A stretch of DNA of 64,000 nt, taken from Micrasema longulum (lineage: Eukaryota; Arthropoda; Insecta; Trichoptera; Brachycentridae). A model generated the notes under the pieces. The model did not search any database and was not told where the DNA came from. It saw only the letters and a list, made by a program, of their open reading frames with translations. A program made the position numbers and the translations under genes. Below are positions 1-12,075 of the stretch, piece after piece; the first letter of the stretch is position 1, and every line of letters begins with the position of its first letter. The stretch spans positions 151,198 through 215,197 of the forward strand of contig JAGVSM010003957.1 of NCBI GenBank assembly GCA_022494885.1. The letters are read 5' to 3'.

Positions 1-360
1 CTGATATAGTTTAAAGTAGGTTTGAGGTCTTGGATTAGCATGGAAGGAACAGATAGATACCTTTTTAAGAAAAATAATTAAAATTAAAAATAAAATGCAT
101 ACTCAAATAAATCCTGTTTTCGTTATATCAGCATATCGTCACTTAAACGGTAAATGATCTATCTCATTGTTTTGCACTTTACGGGAACGACAAAAAACTG
201 AATAAGATAAGACGTCACGTTGTCTAGAAAATTTTGATATGTCATGTTAATTTTGAGTCGATTTGTGGCGCCTCTAGTGGGAGTTTGTCAAAACTGAGTA
301 TGCAGGTCGATTCAGAAGGCTACAGAGCTTTTTACATATTTATCCCAATCTGGAAAAAAT
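1..360. other. no recognised feature
   Basis: AT-rich sequence with no reading frame, tRNA-like box or internal repeat that I can recognise. It borders the LINE 3' fragment that follows. Confidence 0.5.
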
Positions 361-680
361 ATGAGATTGGTCATGTTGCCGCTTCAGCGACGATATATTA
401 ATTTTCTATTTCTTTTTTTTTCTTTTCTTTTTCTTTTCTTTTTCTTTTCTTTTCTTTTTTTTTTCTTTTCTTCTCAAAGTCATGTCATACCATATTTATA
501 TGCTATAAACTTATTAATAATAAAAAAAAGAATAGCCCACGTTCAGACGCTGAAGTCTTTGTGGGCATTTTTTAAAATTTATGTTATGGCTCAATTTTAA
601 GATGTATTTTTTAAGTGTATTTTTGTAATTAAAATTCTATGTAAATACATGGATGGAAAAATAAAATAACAATAATAATT
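361..680 (+). mobile_element. LINE 3'-end fragment (pyrimidine tract plus tail)
   Basis: A T/C-rich tract near 405-475 is followed by a short stem that pairs gcccac with gtgggc (about 535-570) and a tail containing aaataaa. The part from about 541 to 670 matches the reverse complement of 46018-46140 almost base for base, so it is an interspersed 3' UTR. The frame through the pyrimidine tract (a run of Phe and Leu) is not a real protein. The LINE clade cannot be set from a UTR alone. Confidence 0.6.
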
Positions 681-2670
681 TTACATTGCAATATAAGGGC
701 TTCTAAATTCGAGTCTTTTCAAGACTTCGTGACTATTCGATGCTAATATTAATTCGTATAAAAAATAGTTCATGTTGTAAATAAATCACATTAAAGCATA
801 CTGTTCATTAAACTTTTTATTAAAATGAATTCAAAACATACCAATCAAGTATCCCATATCACCAAATACACATGAATCACAATAGCCTAATTAAAATAAC
901 ATAACAGAAAAAAAATCGTCCTACATCAATTATTAGTTAAGGGTGATGTCGGCTAACAACCAGCAGGTATCACGCTTTAGGCAGAGCTAAGAAAAAATAT
1001 GTGCAGCTTTCGCATACATTCGAGCAGGAACGCACTAATCCAGCATCAGTCTGATTAAAAAAATGGCAGTTTTGACCTGGCAAGTGAGATTTTTTGCATT
1101 GGATTCTTAATATTGTTTTCGCTAGCACTAGGATTGCAAAATTCTGCCTTCATTTTCGTTATTACATGGTATTGTCATCGTTATGCTTTTAATTTAGTGT
1201 GTAATTTACGTGCGGGCAACGCTTTCTTTACCCCTAGAGAGCGTTTAGAATCGTACTGCTGTAGCTCAATAATAAATGACTATCGACGTGATAACGATTT
1301 CTCACCATGGCTGTTTATCGTATTCGCGATCACAATGGAACATCCGTGAACACCTAATATTAAATGTCAAAATATTTACGTTTCGCGAAGCATAATCCTG
1401 CTGCGCAATCACATATTTGAATTTCACCGGTGTAAATATGGAAAATATTTCAAAACTGCTGCTTTTATTAATGTATTTATTATTTATCACGCTATTCATT
1501 GCATTTAGCAGGAGGTTGGCAAGCCAAATGTCAAGAAAGCAGTCGCCATAGTAATTGTAATTTAATTTTCACTTTTTTTTTAATGGATACTTCTAACTAT
1601 TTTGCAAATGCAATATATTGTATTTTTTTTTTACAGTACACGCCGATTTTTCGCCAATAAACTGTATTTATTTACAAGGAAAACAAAAAACAAACCGACA
1701 CGAGCATTGACTTAGAGATTACACACGCGTTGACTTATGACTGCGATAACTTAAGCATGTTCATTATTTCTTATTTTTAACTTTAAAAAAAATCATTTTT
1801 TCTCTTTAACTTAGATTTTGTAATTTTGTATTTTTTTGTTCAATGTAATTATGATTAATAGATATACCTATCTGTCCTTTTTTAAAAATAATTGAATGAA
1901 ACCATTGTGATATAATATGTACATATAAACTTTTTTCCCTTTTTTTCCCCTCTTTTATCTACCTACTGTATTGAAGTGTTTTTTTCTACACAATGCAATT
2001 TTTTTGTAAAGTAAAAGGCACTACGTGTCGTGTATATTAATAAATAAATTATTGTTCATTGTGATCGCTCAAATGCTTAGCATGTTTTTAAGCACGTCGA
2101 CAGTTATTTGTGATTGAGCTACTGGTCTCGACATTTTGATACTAGCATCTCGGGAGTCTTGATGTTGAAAATGTCTCCAGACCCAAAATTTCACTAGTCT
2201 CAAGTCTCGAATGGAAACCCTACTTACTAAACGTTGCTATATTATATTTTATTTTATTTGGAAAACGAACAGTTCTACATATTTAGAAATATTGCATGTT
2301 TTACAGTTTAAAAAAATTATTTACTGTCACAAAATTGTTTAGTTTGAATGAATTTAATACAAAATTTCATATTATGTTTTACATCATAAAGTGTTCACTG
2401 CTGTGATTATTTCTGTATTTGTAAAAGACATTTTTGTAAAAGGTTGTTTGAACCGTTGACATGTAAATAAATAAATTGTACGAAGATAAGTTAAGAAATA
2501 AAATGTTATTCATATATATTATGTACATGCGTATAAATAAATATTTTAAAAATACGACAAAATTATTACATTTTGTCAGTGGGGTCATAGTACCAGAATT
2601 CTGAACGAGCGTTATTGACTCCATTTCTTCCCCAGATTAAAGTCCTGAAAAAGGAAATCGACAAGTGATT
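681..2670. other. no clear gene; possible LINE 3' UTR at the right
   Basis: There is no coding signal. From about 1780 to 2050 the T-rich then aataaataaatt-ending sequence resembles the LINE 3' UTRs elsewhere in the window, but no good second copy was found. The rest is unrecognised AT-rich DNA. Confidence 0.4.
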
Positions 2671-2671
2671 T

Positions 2672-3056
2672 GTCCGCCTCGTAGTATAATGGTTTGCGCG
2701 TTCGACAACCATACTTGACGTCCCAGGTTCGATTCCTGGCCAAATGAAATATTATTTTTTCAAGTGGCTCTCTTCAATATTTATTTATTTAAATCTTCAA
2801 GCATAAAAATACATGTACTTTGACAGACTTATTGCTGAAAGCATTATCTTCCAGCCAGCCAAAAAACAAACTGGTCAAAAGGAGAAATGGTTAAAATTAC
2901 TAATTAAAATATTTCATTTTCCCTAGACTGGTACTTGAAACGTAAGACTGATCCTCTTTCTTTCTCGTGACATATGATAGTAATACGCTGTATTTGTTAT
3001 ACCAATGCAGTGCCTTATGCGCACTGGGAGCGGAAAGGGAAATGATAAAATAATTA
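2672..3056 (+). mobile_element. SINE-A copy, tRNA-headed, with internal insertion
   Basis: The head (2672-2745) carries an A-box-like tagtataatgg and a B box ggttcgattcc, which are the internal RNA polymerase III promoter elements of tRNA-derived SINEs. After a foreign insert of about 150 bp (about 2755-2920) the SINE-A body resumes with gtacttgaaacgtaagactgatc and ends with ccaatgcagtgcct and a gga-rich, ataatga tail. The same head and body order is seen at 53408, 55533 and in fragments elsewhere. It does not fold as an intact tRNA. Confidence 0.75.
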
Positions 3057-4147
3057 AATAATGATATTTTATAAAATCTGTTGATGAAATATAAAGGTCG
3101 ACGAAAATGACTTCATCACCGGTTAATGGGAAATTTCATTGACATTTAAATCTTACTATCGAGAATCTTGTTTAATTCAAAACCCCGCCTAATATTTGTG
3201 AATAGCTTTTATAAACGTGCTGAGTTCAGGAAATTCAAAATAACGGCAACCGTTTATTGTTGTACCTATATTTTAACAAAAGTACCATTCAAATGTCAAG
3301 TGCATAAAATTATATGTAATATAATAAATGTTCACCCAATAGGTTACTTTGATTTTTTTTTAAATGTAGTACTCAAATAGTTAAATTGACTACGTAGCAG
3401 TTTTAAAAAAAATAATTTTTTTCTCGCTTATTATTTGTTTGTTTGTTTGTTTTATTTTATTTGGGATTTTTACAGCTATTACATAAACAAAATAAGTAGA
3501 AAAATCTTAACAATGCTAAAGCCAATCAAAAAAATCCACTATAAATATAATGACACATAGTATATAAGAAAAGAAGTTTAGTAATTGTATTTTTGTGACG
3601 TTTGTATTCATGTGTATGTGAATGTGTGTATGCGTGAATGAATGAGGGAGAGGATACATGTGCGTGTGGGAATGAATGAGGGAGAGGGTGCGTGTGTGTG
3701 GGTGTGGGTGCGTAAGTATAAAAAAATAATTGTTTAAAACTTGTAATTGTATTAAAAATGATACAATAAAGAGCTTAGTAAAAAGTTAGAAACCTTTTTG
3801 TTAAAATTCAAATCAAGAAATGATATAAATTGTTTTTTTTTTAAAGTATGAACAAGGACAACATGTATTATGAACAAGGCTTAAATTAACTACAATAGGT
3901 ATGTTCTCTTTAACTGTTTTAACTATTGTGTGAGAATCTGGCGGTATAGTCGGCTGTGACCTTCCTGGGGAACTTCTCCGCATTTGCTCAAAGAAGAGGA
4001 AACCCTACAAAACTCATTCGCTGTGTAGCAGTTATGATTTCTCTGTTAAATATTTCAATGTTATGCCAACTTAATTTTCTTGATCAATAAATATTTTTTT
4101 GCCAAACGAATACTAAATGTGGTTACAAGGGTCCATTTAAGAGTAAA
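3057..4147. other. no gene; minisatellite inside
   Basis: This stretch holds the G-rich minisatellite at 3606-3715 and a tttgtttgtttgtttg simple repeat near 3432-3452, which may be the reversed tail of a LINE. Nothing else was recognised. Confidence 0.45.
3606..3715. repeat. G-rich minisatellite
   Basis: Units containing gaatgaatgagggagagg begin at 3636 and 3670, a period of 34 bp, and are flanked by more degenerate gtgtgtgtg-type sequence. It is a strand-asymmetric (G and T) block within AT-rich DNA. Confidence 0.75.
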
Positions 4148-4339
4148 TACAGTAGAACTCCGTTTATCCGAACTCCTGTCATCTGGATTACCAAATATAT
4201 AAATCGTTATAAGGAAATAAAAATAAAACAGGGCGCTGGCGACCGGCGCGTTTTTCGGTCAAAGCAATTGACTTTACTTTAAGTTGTAATGTGATAACGT
4301 CTGGCACTCATTAATCCAGAAAGTTAGAGTTTTACGGTA
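4148..4339. mobile_element. pogo/Tigger-like MITE
   Basis: The left end reads tacagtagaactccgtttat and the right end is its approximate inverse (gttagagttttacggta). Cagtagaactcc-type termini with a TA target are typical of pogo/Tigger-derived MITEs. There is no coding capacity. The assignment rests on terminal similarity from memory. Confidence 0.6.
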
Positions 4340-5862
4340 CTATATTAATTTTAGTTTCAATAAGCTATTTAAAATTTACGATATCCATTTGAAAAATTAT
4401 TGTTTTTTTCATAAACGTACACAATAAAAAAAAACGTCTGTAAAGTGGTTTTTTCGCAGTTTAGAATATTGTGTGCAAATATAAAAAAAACATGCAAATT
4501 TATTTAAGCACCACATTTGGCAATATGCAAGGATACTTTAATATTCCCATACCGAGTTTGTATTTAGTAATAACGGTCCAAACTTTTGGTGTTATGAATA
4601 TTTATAATATTGTCAACTGAATTGTTCCAAATTATACTTAAGTTATTCATACATACTCCACTTATTCGTTTGTTGCACAATGGAGCTTATGTAATACTGA
4701 AACTGGTGAACAAACTTGTTATGTATTTACAAATGAATTCGAAAACCATTTTCTTTGACCTATTGAAATGCTATCTAGATTGCACTGTGGTTTAACTTCT
4801 AGAAGGTAAAACCTACGAACTGAGAGAATAATTTTCATAATAATCAACTAGTTATCTGAATGCAGGCCATTATTATCTCCGTAAACTCTGGTTAAGAAAC
4901 AAATACTTTCATGTATCATGGTTCATTGAGCAAAACCAATTAAAAAATCATAAATCAAAATGTTTTTTTTTGTTGGATAATTAAATTAACGAATCCACTT
5001 ATTTAGTAACGTATGATAAAAGAACACTTACCCGAGGAATTCAAGTTCTATTAAGAAATATAAATGAAGGAACAAAAATTAATTTGACAAAAAACATAAA
5101 TAAGACTGTAATAATTATCCCTTTGAAAGGGAAATCGAACAATCCTTTATCTGAATTCAGGAATACTGATAGTTTTATCATTAGAATTGTGAAAAGCAAC
5201 CCTAAATATTTAACATATTTTAAAGCGATTCCTGATTTGTGAAAATAGCTTAAAAATCACAGCAAATACAAATTGGATGAAAAAATAACTTTCAAAATTT
5301 ATGTTATGCATTGGAAAATTCACCGTGGTTCGGCCATTTTTTCTTCAAAATAAAAACACCCAAAAAAAATCGCTCTAAAGGTGCTTTATTTTGATACCCA
5401 CTTACTATGCATCTTCCGCATACTTTAGTAACAAACATTCATGTTCAGTTACCTTCATTTTAATGCTAGTGCAAATTTAAAAATATGTTTTATGGCACCA
5501 GAAATAGTGTGTATACACGTTAGTTTGTTTACAATTTGTATTTTACTATTGACGTTTGAATATAATATGAATTTGCTTTTTTCTATGCCAGGAAATACTA
5601 TAAATGGCGTACCTGCTGTTTACTTGTAGTAGATTGATCTAGAAAGTCAAATGTCGTTTCGACATTCTTGGACAATCTTGTCGCAGGTTGCAAGTGAAGT
5701 TGAAGTATGTGGTGTGAGAGGAAATATATAATGTCTCGCATCATTAAACTTGATCATGTAATATTACGGTAGCAATCGTCAGTATCAATATCATATGACT
5801 TTACTACGAGGAAATGTGAACCAAAAGGCTGTAACTTTGCTTATTTATTTATTAATGTACAT
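4340..5862. other. no recognised feature
   Basis: AT-rich sequence without recognisable coding, repeat or RNA signals. Short open frames here have no familiar composition. Confidence 0.45.
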
Positions 5863-5990
5863 CAGTGTTTTTCAACCTGTGGATTGCAACCTCTCGGGGG
5901 GTCGTGAAGTCTTACTTGGGTGATCGCGGTCACAAGCGAGGCAAAAGTATAAAGCGAGAGTTGGAATAACTGGAGTACCAGTAGTATTAA
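5863..5990 (+). mobile_element. hAT-like terminal fragment
   Basis: It starts with cagtgtttttcaacctgtgg, the cagtgtttctcaacc-type terminus of hAT elements, followed by the usual gtcgtgaag stretch about 40 bp in. No matching right end is seen within the next kilobase, so it is a partial element. Confidence 0.5.
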
Positions 5991-6843
5991 AAAAAAACCA
6001 AAAATAAATTTAATGTCCTAGGAAGGGGTGTATTAAGCAAACACAGCGATTATTAAGATCTGGCGACCCTCCAAAATCTTAATCGCCATAAAAGGATCAG
6101 CGCTTTCCACTACTCAGGATCTTTAACTTTTGCTTTGCTCGTGACTGTGACCCCTCCAAGCAAGGTAAAAAAGATCGAACAATTTGAGGTTCAGACGTAT
6201 AAACGTGTAGTCAACAAATGTAACTAAATCACCAATACACATAACGCTGCATATGTAGTTAGAGGGGAAGAGTCTCAAACTGGTAATCCTAACATGGAAA
6301 AGATCCATCGCTCTTAGTAGTCTGTTCAAAAGACCAATCACCCTTCCCACAGGCATTACAATGGTAAAAATGGCCCTGCATTCAAGGAGAACAAATGATA
6401 TGTGTTTCCTATTCTTATTTTTATTCTTAAAGGTAGGAGCAGTGCTGTACAAGCTTCTGACATCACTGCGACCTGTGAAAATCTGTTGTGATGGGTCCCC
6501 ATGAATATTTCTCGCTTTTAGAGGCCAGGTCTTTAAAGAACCTGGTTACTGTATGGAAAGCGAGAGTTCTCGTTTTGATCAATCTACCCCTCCAAGCCAA
6601 TATATATAAAGTACCTGGCGAGTTCTTTAACACCCTCAGATTTAACCAGTGGTCCCACGAATATGCGGCTTCTTTTACGATGTAAAGCATCGCGTTAATA
6701 CATAATATGTATAGGTGTTTCCTACACCTAAAAGTTTCGGAAAGGTAAATTCTAGCAAGGTGTTTGTTCAATTTTTGTTCGTTTGTTCATCATTTGGTAA
6801 AAATGGTCCTGCGTTCAGGAAAAACAAATGGTATGTGTTGCCT
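5991..6843. repeat. diverged tandem duplication, period about 434 bp
   Basis: Two anchors recur at the same spacing. The cccctccaagc block occurs near 6151 and again near 6587. A 49-bp block starting tggtaaaaatgg occurs at 6362 and again at 6795 with few differences. Between the anchors the units have drifted. Minus-strand frames across it are open for about 100 codons in each unit but resemble no protein I know. Confidence 0.55.
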
Positions 6844-6894
6844 AGCTTTTAAGTAGTTACTTGGTACATATAATTTCAAGTCTTATTCCGTATT

Positions 6895-7150
6895 CTCGTA
6901 TCTTAAGGTCATTCTCTAAATCTTTATCTTTACTAAGACTTATATTCTAAAGCTGTAATTGTGTTCATTCTCCAATGCTGTAATTTAGATTATTCTCTAA
7001 GATTATATCTATGTTCATTATCTAAGAGTCTGTTCCTTTTTTAATTCTCTAGTTACTTTGTTCATTTTGTAAGGCTGTAAATTAGTTCATTTGATATGAC
7101 GATAACTTAGTTCAATCTATGAGGCTGTAACTTTATTAATTTTCTTAGGC
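6895..7150. repeat. degenerate minisatellite (ctgtaa / ttcattctctaag)
   Basis: The motifs ggctgtaa, tagttcatt and tctctaag recur in that order at least seven times, about 30-36 bp apart. Units differ by small indels, so the array is old. Confidence 0.65.
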
Positions 7151-7473
7151 TTAGAATTGATGGAAGATGCGTGGAAAGAGATATGGAAGAGAATGGAAAC
7201 GAGAAAACGGTCCAACCATTTAATTGTTGATGTCTTAAATTCTCGTTTTAGAAAATTTTCGTCCAAATTAATAAAACATTTCGTTTAAAAATGGCTACAT
7301 TTAAAAACCGACAAAATGGCTTGCCAAATAAATTAATCAAAATGTAACGCAATTAATATTGTGATAGCGAATATATTTATGTTATGAAAAATTTGCTGAG
7401 ATAACTGTTTTGTTAGTTTACTAATAAGTCATCTTATGGGCACCGCATTGGTACACCAAGCACAGCGAATCTT

Positions 7474-7914
7474 AATTTGTTGCAACAGAGAGGGAAAACA
7501 TTTTCGAGAAGGGATGGAAGTCGAGGCATTTACGGGCTTTTGACATGTCGTTGGCTGATTTAGGTGGCCACTTTACACACAGGCGTTTCCTAGTAGGTGA
7601 ATCGGTTCAGCCGGATGAATCTCACCAACATGATAATGGTTTCAGCTCTTTTACTTCACAAAAGTCAACAGAAAGAAGGGTTGTGAAAATATGGATGTTT
7701 AAACATAGACAGAATTGTGACTGTTACACAGTTTTTAAAGTGGCCAGTTAAACCAGCCAGTGACAGATCATAAGCCCTGTAAATGCTAAGACTTCCTTCC
7801 CTTCTCAAAAATGTTTTTCCTCTCTGTTGCAACAATTTTAGATTTAAATAACTTTCTAGGGAGGAAATTTAGCCAGTCTGCAAACATTTAGACATACTCA
7901 AAAAACATTGTTGA
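7474..7914. mobile_element. M1 foldback element flanked by 12-bp direct repeats
   Basis: The left arm (about 7476-7580, ttgttgcaacagagag...ggccactttacacac) is the inverse of the right arm (about 7718-7838, ...ctctctgttgcaacaa). The right end continues through tctagggagg to cattgttga. The 12 bases acagcgaatctt occur on both sides (7462-7473 and 7915-7926) and look like a target-site duplication. There is no transposase. The open frame through the middle is a repeat by-product, because its counterpart recurs in the copy at 23165-23700. Confidence 0.75.
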
Positions 7915-7989
7915 ACAGCGAATCTTGATCGTTTTTTGTTACACGACGATAAAAAAATAGTATTATGCTTCAGGTGCCGTCAGGGAATA

Positions 7990-8115
7990 TATAATATCCC
8001 AGTGAAATATTTTTCAAATAAATATTTAATGTCCACCATGTCGGGAATTAAACCGAGACCTATCGCATGGTAGGTAAACGTGCTAACAATAAGACCTCAA
8101 GGCAGACACAGTAAT
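7990..8115 (-). mobile_element. SINE-A head fragment
   Basis: Read on the minus strand it has the SINE-A order: gcct(t)gaggtc, accatgcgataggtctcgg, a B-box-like gtttaattcccg, then attaaatatttatttg. It is truncated after the head. Confidence 0.6.
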
Positions 8116-8781
8116 AAGTAAGTACTATATTTCAAAGTTCGGACCTTCAACGTTATCCAAGAATTAATTTCCTCGAAACGTAATCAAGCAACGAAATATT
8201 GTAAATTGTTCAGATTTCTCATTTTTCTACTTCTGTTATTGTTGCTTGATGTAATGCAGTTCATGTTGAATAATTACACTAAATATTTATTTGGATAGTT
8301 GCATATTAACGAAATAGAAAATATGTTTCATAAGAAGTAGGTGATAAAAACAACGCCCGTCGTGAACAACCGCGTGCCGGTATGAAATAGAAATAACGTA
8401 TAATGTAAATGGGGATATGCGTCGGAGCGGTTTCGTGAATAGGTATTTGAATATGTTTTTCTACCACTCTCTCGCAGAGTTGCCTCCCTAAATACTGCGC
8501 GAAAAATAATTGCAAGTAGGACTTATTATGGCTAGTTAAAATCGACAAAATCGAGGTCTCGTATTCTTGTTTTCCTCTAAACTAAACCAATGAAATTTTC
8601 TGAATCGGTAGGTTTGCCCTTTTTCGTAAATAGTTACATTGACATATTAATACACATAAACATGCCCTAATCCCTCAAAATAGATGACACTTAACTCATG
8701 CCCGACGCTCAGTCTTGCCCAACGCGTATTTAGTCGTTCTTCGACTGCTAGCCAGGCGTGACGTTCAGAATCGAAACCGAA
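8116..8781. other. no clear feature; CpG-rich segment at the right
   Basis: From about 8690 to 8780 the base composition is less AT-rich and contains several CpG dinucleotides just before the THAP-like frame. This could be an old promoter or 5' UTR. Otherwise nothing was recognised. Confidence 0.35.
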
Positions 8782-8898
8782 ATGCCTGCTTGTGTCATGA
8801 AAGCGTTAAAAAACCTGTCGGATAAACATTGTAAAAAGGATTGTGTAACTTTTCATTGGTATATATTTGTTCATGGGTGTTTGTTTAATAAAGCTTAA
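8782..8898 (+). pseudogene. THAP-domain-like N-terminal relic, 38 codons
   Basis: An ATG opens a 38-codon frame beginning MPACVMKALKN and containing CVTFHWY. THAP zinc fingers (C2CH, DNA-binding; found in P-element-like transposases and host proteins) usually start MPxC....C.N and carry xTFHxFP. Here the first Cys (residue 4) and the TFH block are kept, but the second Cys position is Leu9, so zinc binding should be lost. A possible GTATAT donor follows the FHW codons. It is either a dead THAP exon or part of a decayed DNA transposon. Full THAP domains are about 80-90 residues, so most of the domain is absent. Confidence 0.4.
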
Positions 8899-8916
8899 AA
8901 CAATTCGTATTCAAAT

Positions 8917-9100
8917 CGGGTTGTGGTCCTGTGGCTAGTGTCTCGGACTCACGGACCAAAGGTCTGTGGTTCGAATCCCACTCTAACCCAACTTGATTCC
9001 CATTTTCTAATAGTGAATTACTTAAAACTCGTTGAAAATGGCCCTCAAAATTAAATATTTGGGTAAATCATAAGAACGCAAATATTTCTTTTTCTTTTAA
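8917..9100 (+). mobile_element. SINE-C copy
   Basis: The head has ggttgtggtcctgtggctag and a B box ggttcgaatcc (about 8968). The body contains attttctaatagtga, cgttgaaaatggcc and aatcataagaacgcaaatat. The same order recurs at 16014, 21320, 24935 (headless) and 53752. It ends in a T-rich then A-rich tail. Confidence 0.8.
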
Positions 9101-11880
9101 AAAAAAATATAATAAATATAAAAAATATTTTTTGTAAACGTCAAACTACGCCTAGTGGCGCACTTGCCAATATCTTCTCAGTTAAAGAGATTATGTTTGG
9201 TCAGTTCAATGCCTTTCAGGCATTGAGAACTTATAAACAGCGGGAATAAGAGTTTTAATGGACTGTATGGAAATTGTTACTCGCTTTTAAAGTTCTTCCG
9301 ATTGTTTCTTATTGATTGTTACTTATTGTTTCTTATTGACTTATCGTGTAGATGATGATGAACTGTATAATTTAGCTGTTTATATGACACTAAACTTCAC
9401 TTTGTCCGAATATGCTGCCGCAGTATATGATAAAGATTTATCAGAGAGACAACTTTTCACATGTGACTTGCTCACAGGACGGTAGAAGCACAAGAGTTTT
9501 GAAATAGGAAGGATTTTTAGTAGGAAAGGAATAGTTACAGTCTTATATGAGTTGCCAGTATAGAAAATATAAATTCAGTACGTAACAGGTGCACTGATGG
9601 AAATACGTTTTTTAAAATACAATACGGTGGGTTTTTATTATTTTTGTATTCCCCTAAATCCAGTGAAAAAAATTAAATGGGTCGAAACTATAAGGAATTT
9701 TAGGAAAATCGTTTCAGGATCCAGCAAAATCGAGTATTGATTGTTAATGTTAAAATACATTTTTTATTATGTACCAAAAATGAATTTTCTTGATTTTTTT
9801 ATAGCGTATGCATTATAATTGAATCCGTTTTTGGTATAAATAAATAAACTCAGTTACTAAGGGTGTGTTTTCGTGTGACTACTTAAAAAATATTTTACTA
9901 AATAGGGCGCGTCGTATTGTCAATGAATAGTTACCATATTTTCATATTTGTACTCACCGTACGTCCGAAGACGGCAGATAAAATCAGGCGATATAAGGGT
10001 TTTTGGATGGTCCTAGCTTCTGTAAAAGACTATAATTAATAATAAAAAACAAACGATACGGCTTCGCTAATGGTGGATATGAATAGCGCGAAAAAATCAT
10101 TCTTCTAGTGCCATAATCCTGGGAGAAAATAAGGGAGTTCGTTTGTTTCAGACGTCGTTTAACCGAAATATATAAATTTTTATTAATTTGTTTTTATTGG
10201 AATTTAAATAACACATGTGCATACATATGTATGCGCATGTGAAATCAAGTTCTTATGGAAGGTCATGTTATCAGAAATCTATGTGAATGTTGTACCTACA
10301 CGTTAAATATAATAATATATTATGGACATGACGCATTCATGTAATGACAGTCAGGGAAAAGAGAAAAACTTTGAATATGATATTGGGTAAGATGTTTTCA
10401 GTATCAAAAAACTGGCGCTGGCGCCAAATTATTCAAACCTGAAGTTTTCTGATTTCGTCGCGGTTGTATTTCTATGCTTAATGCATATTATTATATTGTT
10501 ACCTAAACTCTTTTATTTTAAACAATAATCATTAACATTGAGGTATATAACTAAAGTAAGCACGAGCGTTCGAAATATGGTCCCTCAACCTGCGGACAGT
10601 TGGCATATGTTTGATAGAACGGACTTTAGTCTGTCGCGAGCGTTCGCCGGCTACGTTTGTCTCCTCGCAATTACTTAAATGCCTATATGTACGCTAAGAT
10701 ACTGCACAAATCGATCTAAAAAAGATAGAAAAATCAATGGTATAACCTTTCGCCGGTAAGTAATGTTTTTATCTCAATCATATACTTGTATGAAATAGCT
10801 ATTTTAATGTTAAAAAACGTTTTTTTAAATATTTTACCAGTCGTGAGCCATCTCCTGTCTCTGTCCTGCTCAGTAAGTCGGGCGTATAGTAAAACGATGA
10901 ACAAAGGTGACACGTATACGGAAAGGAGCGACTTACTGACAGTAGACCGATGTAAACAGTCAGTGCTTTTTACTGTATTACGTGTTTTGCTTGCCAAAGT
11001 CGACGTGATATGACGCGCGACACTTACTCCCTCCGCTGGCCATTCCCTTTATTTCTTCTTATTTTTTGGTACCACAGCAGCTTAAAATGCTTAATTTTAG
11101 TAAAAAATCAACACTAAATTACAGTATAAAACATCTAGGCGTCAAAAAAGCTTCATTTTATGATTGTGACCTAACCGGCAAACCCCAAATGCGTCTTAGC
11201 CATTACACCGCGGAGCAAACCATTATTATCGTATTGCATAGATAATATCTGGAATAAATTACATTTTCTTTGAAACTTATATTGAAGATTCTAGTTTTGT
11301 ATTAAAAAAAAAAATTATTTGTTTATACATACATTTTTACAAAAATAGCACAACAAACACTCTGGCAAATTCTGCTTGTACTAGAAGTAGGCTCAGTATA
11401 TGAAGGATCGGCAAGCCAGAAATATTAGTATTTTGACATTATTGAAGAAGAGAACATGGAAGAGATTTCCATAATAATATGTAAAGATGTCTCCAAATTA
11501 GTCTCACGCAATTAAATAGTTTTCCGATAGAAATGGGTATTGATGAGAGAATTCATATTTTCTAATGTGATCCATTTCTCAAAGTATTGTTGTAGTTATT
11601 GTATGAAAATATGTAAGAAGTTAACAAAGCGTACGGTACATTTTTTAAACATTATTTTCTATCATTCAATGTTAATATTTCAGTGAGGATAAGTAATTTA
11701 TGAATTTGGTATTCAACTGCAAAGATTTTTAAATCGAAAATATTTTGAGAATATCAACATTTTGGAGATGTTTAATGTATAAAGCTTTCAAAGAGAGAGA
11801 ATTTCTATTGGGATTTCATAAAAAAATCACTCGTTTTAAAGTCTGATTTGATAAAATAACTGGTTTTATCAATAAACCGT
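9101..11880. other. no gene recognised
   Basis: Mostly unrecognised AT-rich DNA. It contains a near-perfect palindrome at 10212-10241, a CpG-rich patch at 10560-10680, and an inverted pair cagtaagtcg / cgacttactg near 10868 and 10930. Short open frames on both strands at 10734-11013 overlap each other and match nothing I know. Confidence 0.4.
10212..10241. repeat. 30-bp near-perfect palindrome
   Basis: cacatgtgcatacat is followed directly by its reverse complement with one mismatch. There is no spacer. Confidence 0.8.
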
Positions 11881-11881
11881 T

Positions 11882-12075
11882 GGCGGCCTCCGTGGTGTAG
11901 TGGTAGAGACGCTTGACTCACACACGGAAGGTTCTGGGTTTGATTCCCGGTGAGAACAAAAAAAAAAAAAAGTTATTTTTCTTAAGCCTGGGAGTTTTGT
12001 GACGTAGTTCACCACTGCAATTGGGTCTTCTGGCCTGTTGTGGTGCAAAAGAAAAAAATAAATAACAAAAAACGA
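11882..12075 (+). mobile_element. SINE-B copy
   Basis: The head reads ggcggcctccgtggtgtagt then gcttgactcacacacggaag and a B box gggtttgattcc. The body has ttaagcctgggagttttgtg, caccactgcaattgggtc and a final gtgcaaaaga...a-rich tail. Minus-strand copies lie at 22617-22795 and 47881-48046, and a partial one at 63286-63440. Its length fits a whole short SINE. Confidence 0.8.

Noticed and set aside
361..600. 79-codon Phe/Leu-rich frame
   Set aside because: It is produced by the pyrimidine tract of a LINE 3' UTR.
2672..2745. tRNA gene
   Set aside because: Only the box sequences are kept; no cloverleaf forms, and the same head plus body recurs at several sites (SINE-A).
6895..7150. CRISPR-like array
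   Set aside because: Units are degenerate and unspaced and the DNA is eukaryotic; it is a minisatellite.
7545..7751. 68-codon frame inside M1, echoed at 23421-23606
   Set aside because: Similar peptides recur only because the foldback element itself is repeated; arms and composition are non-coding.
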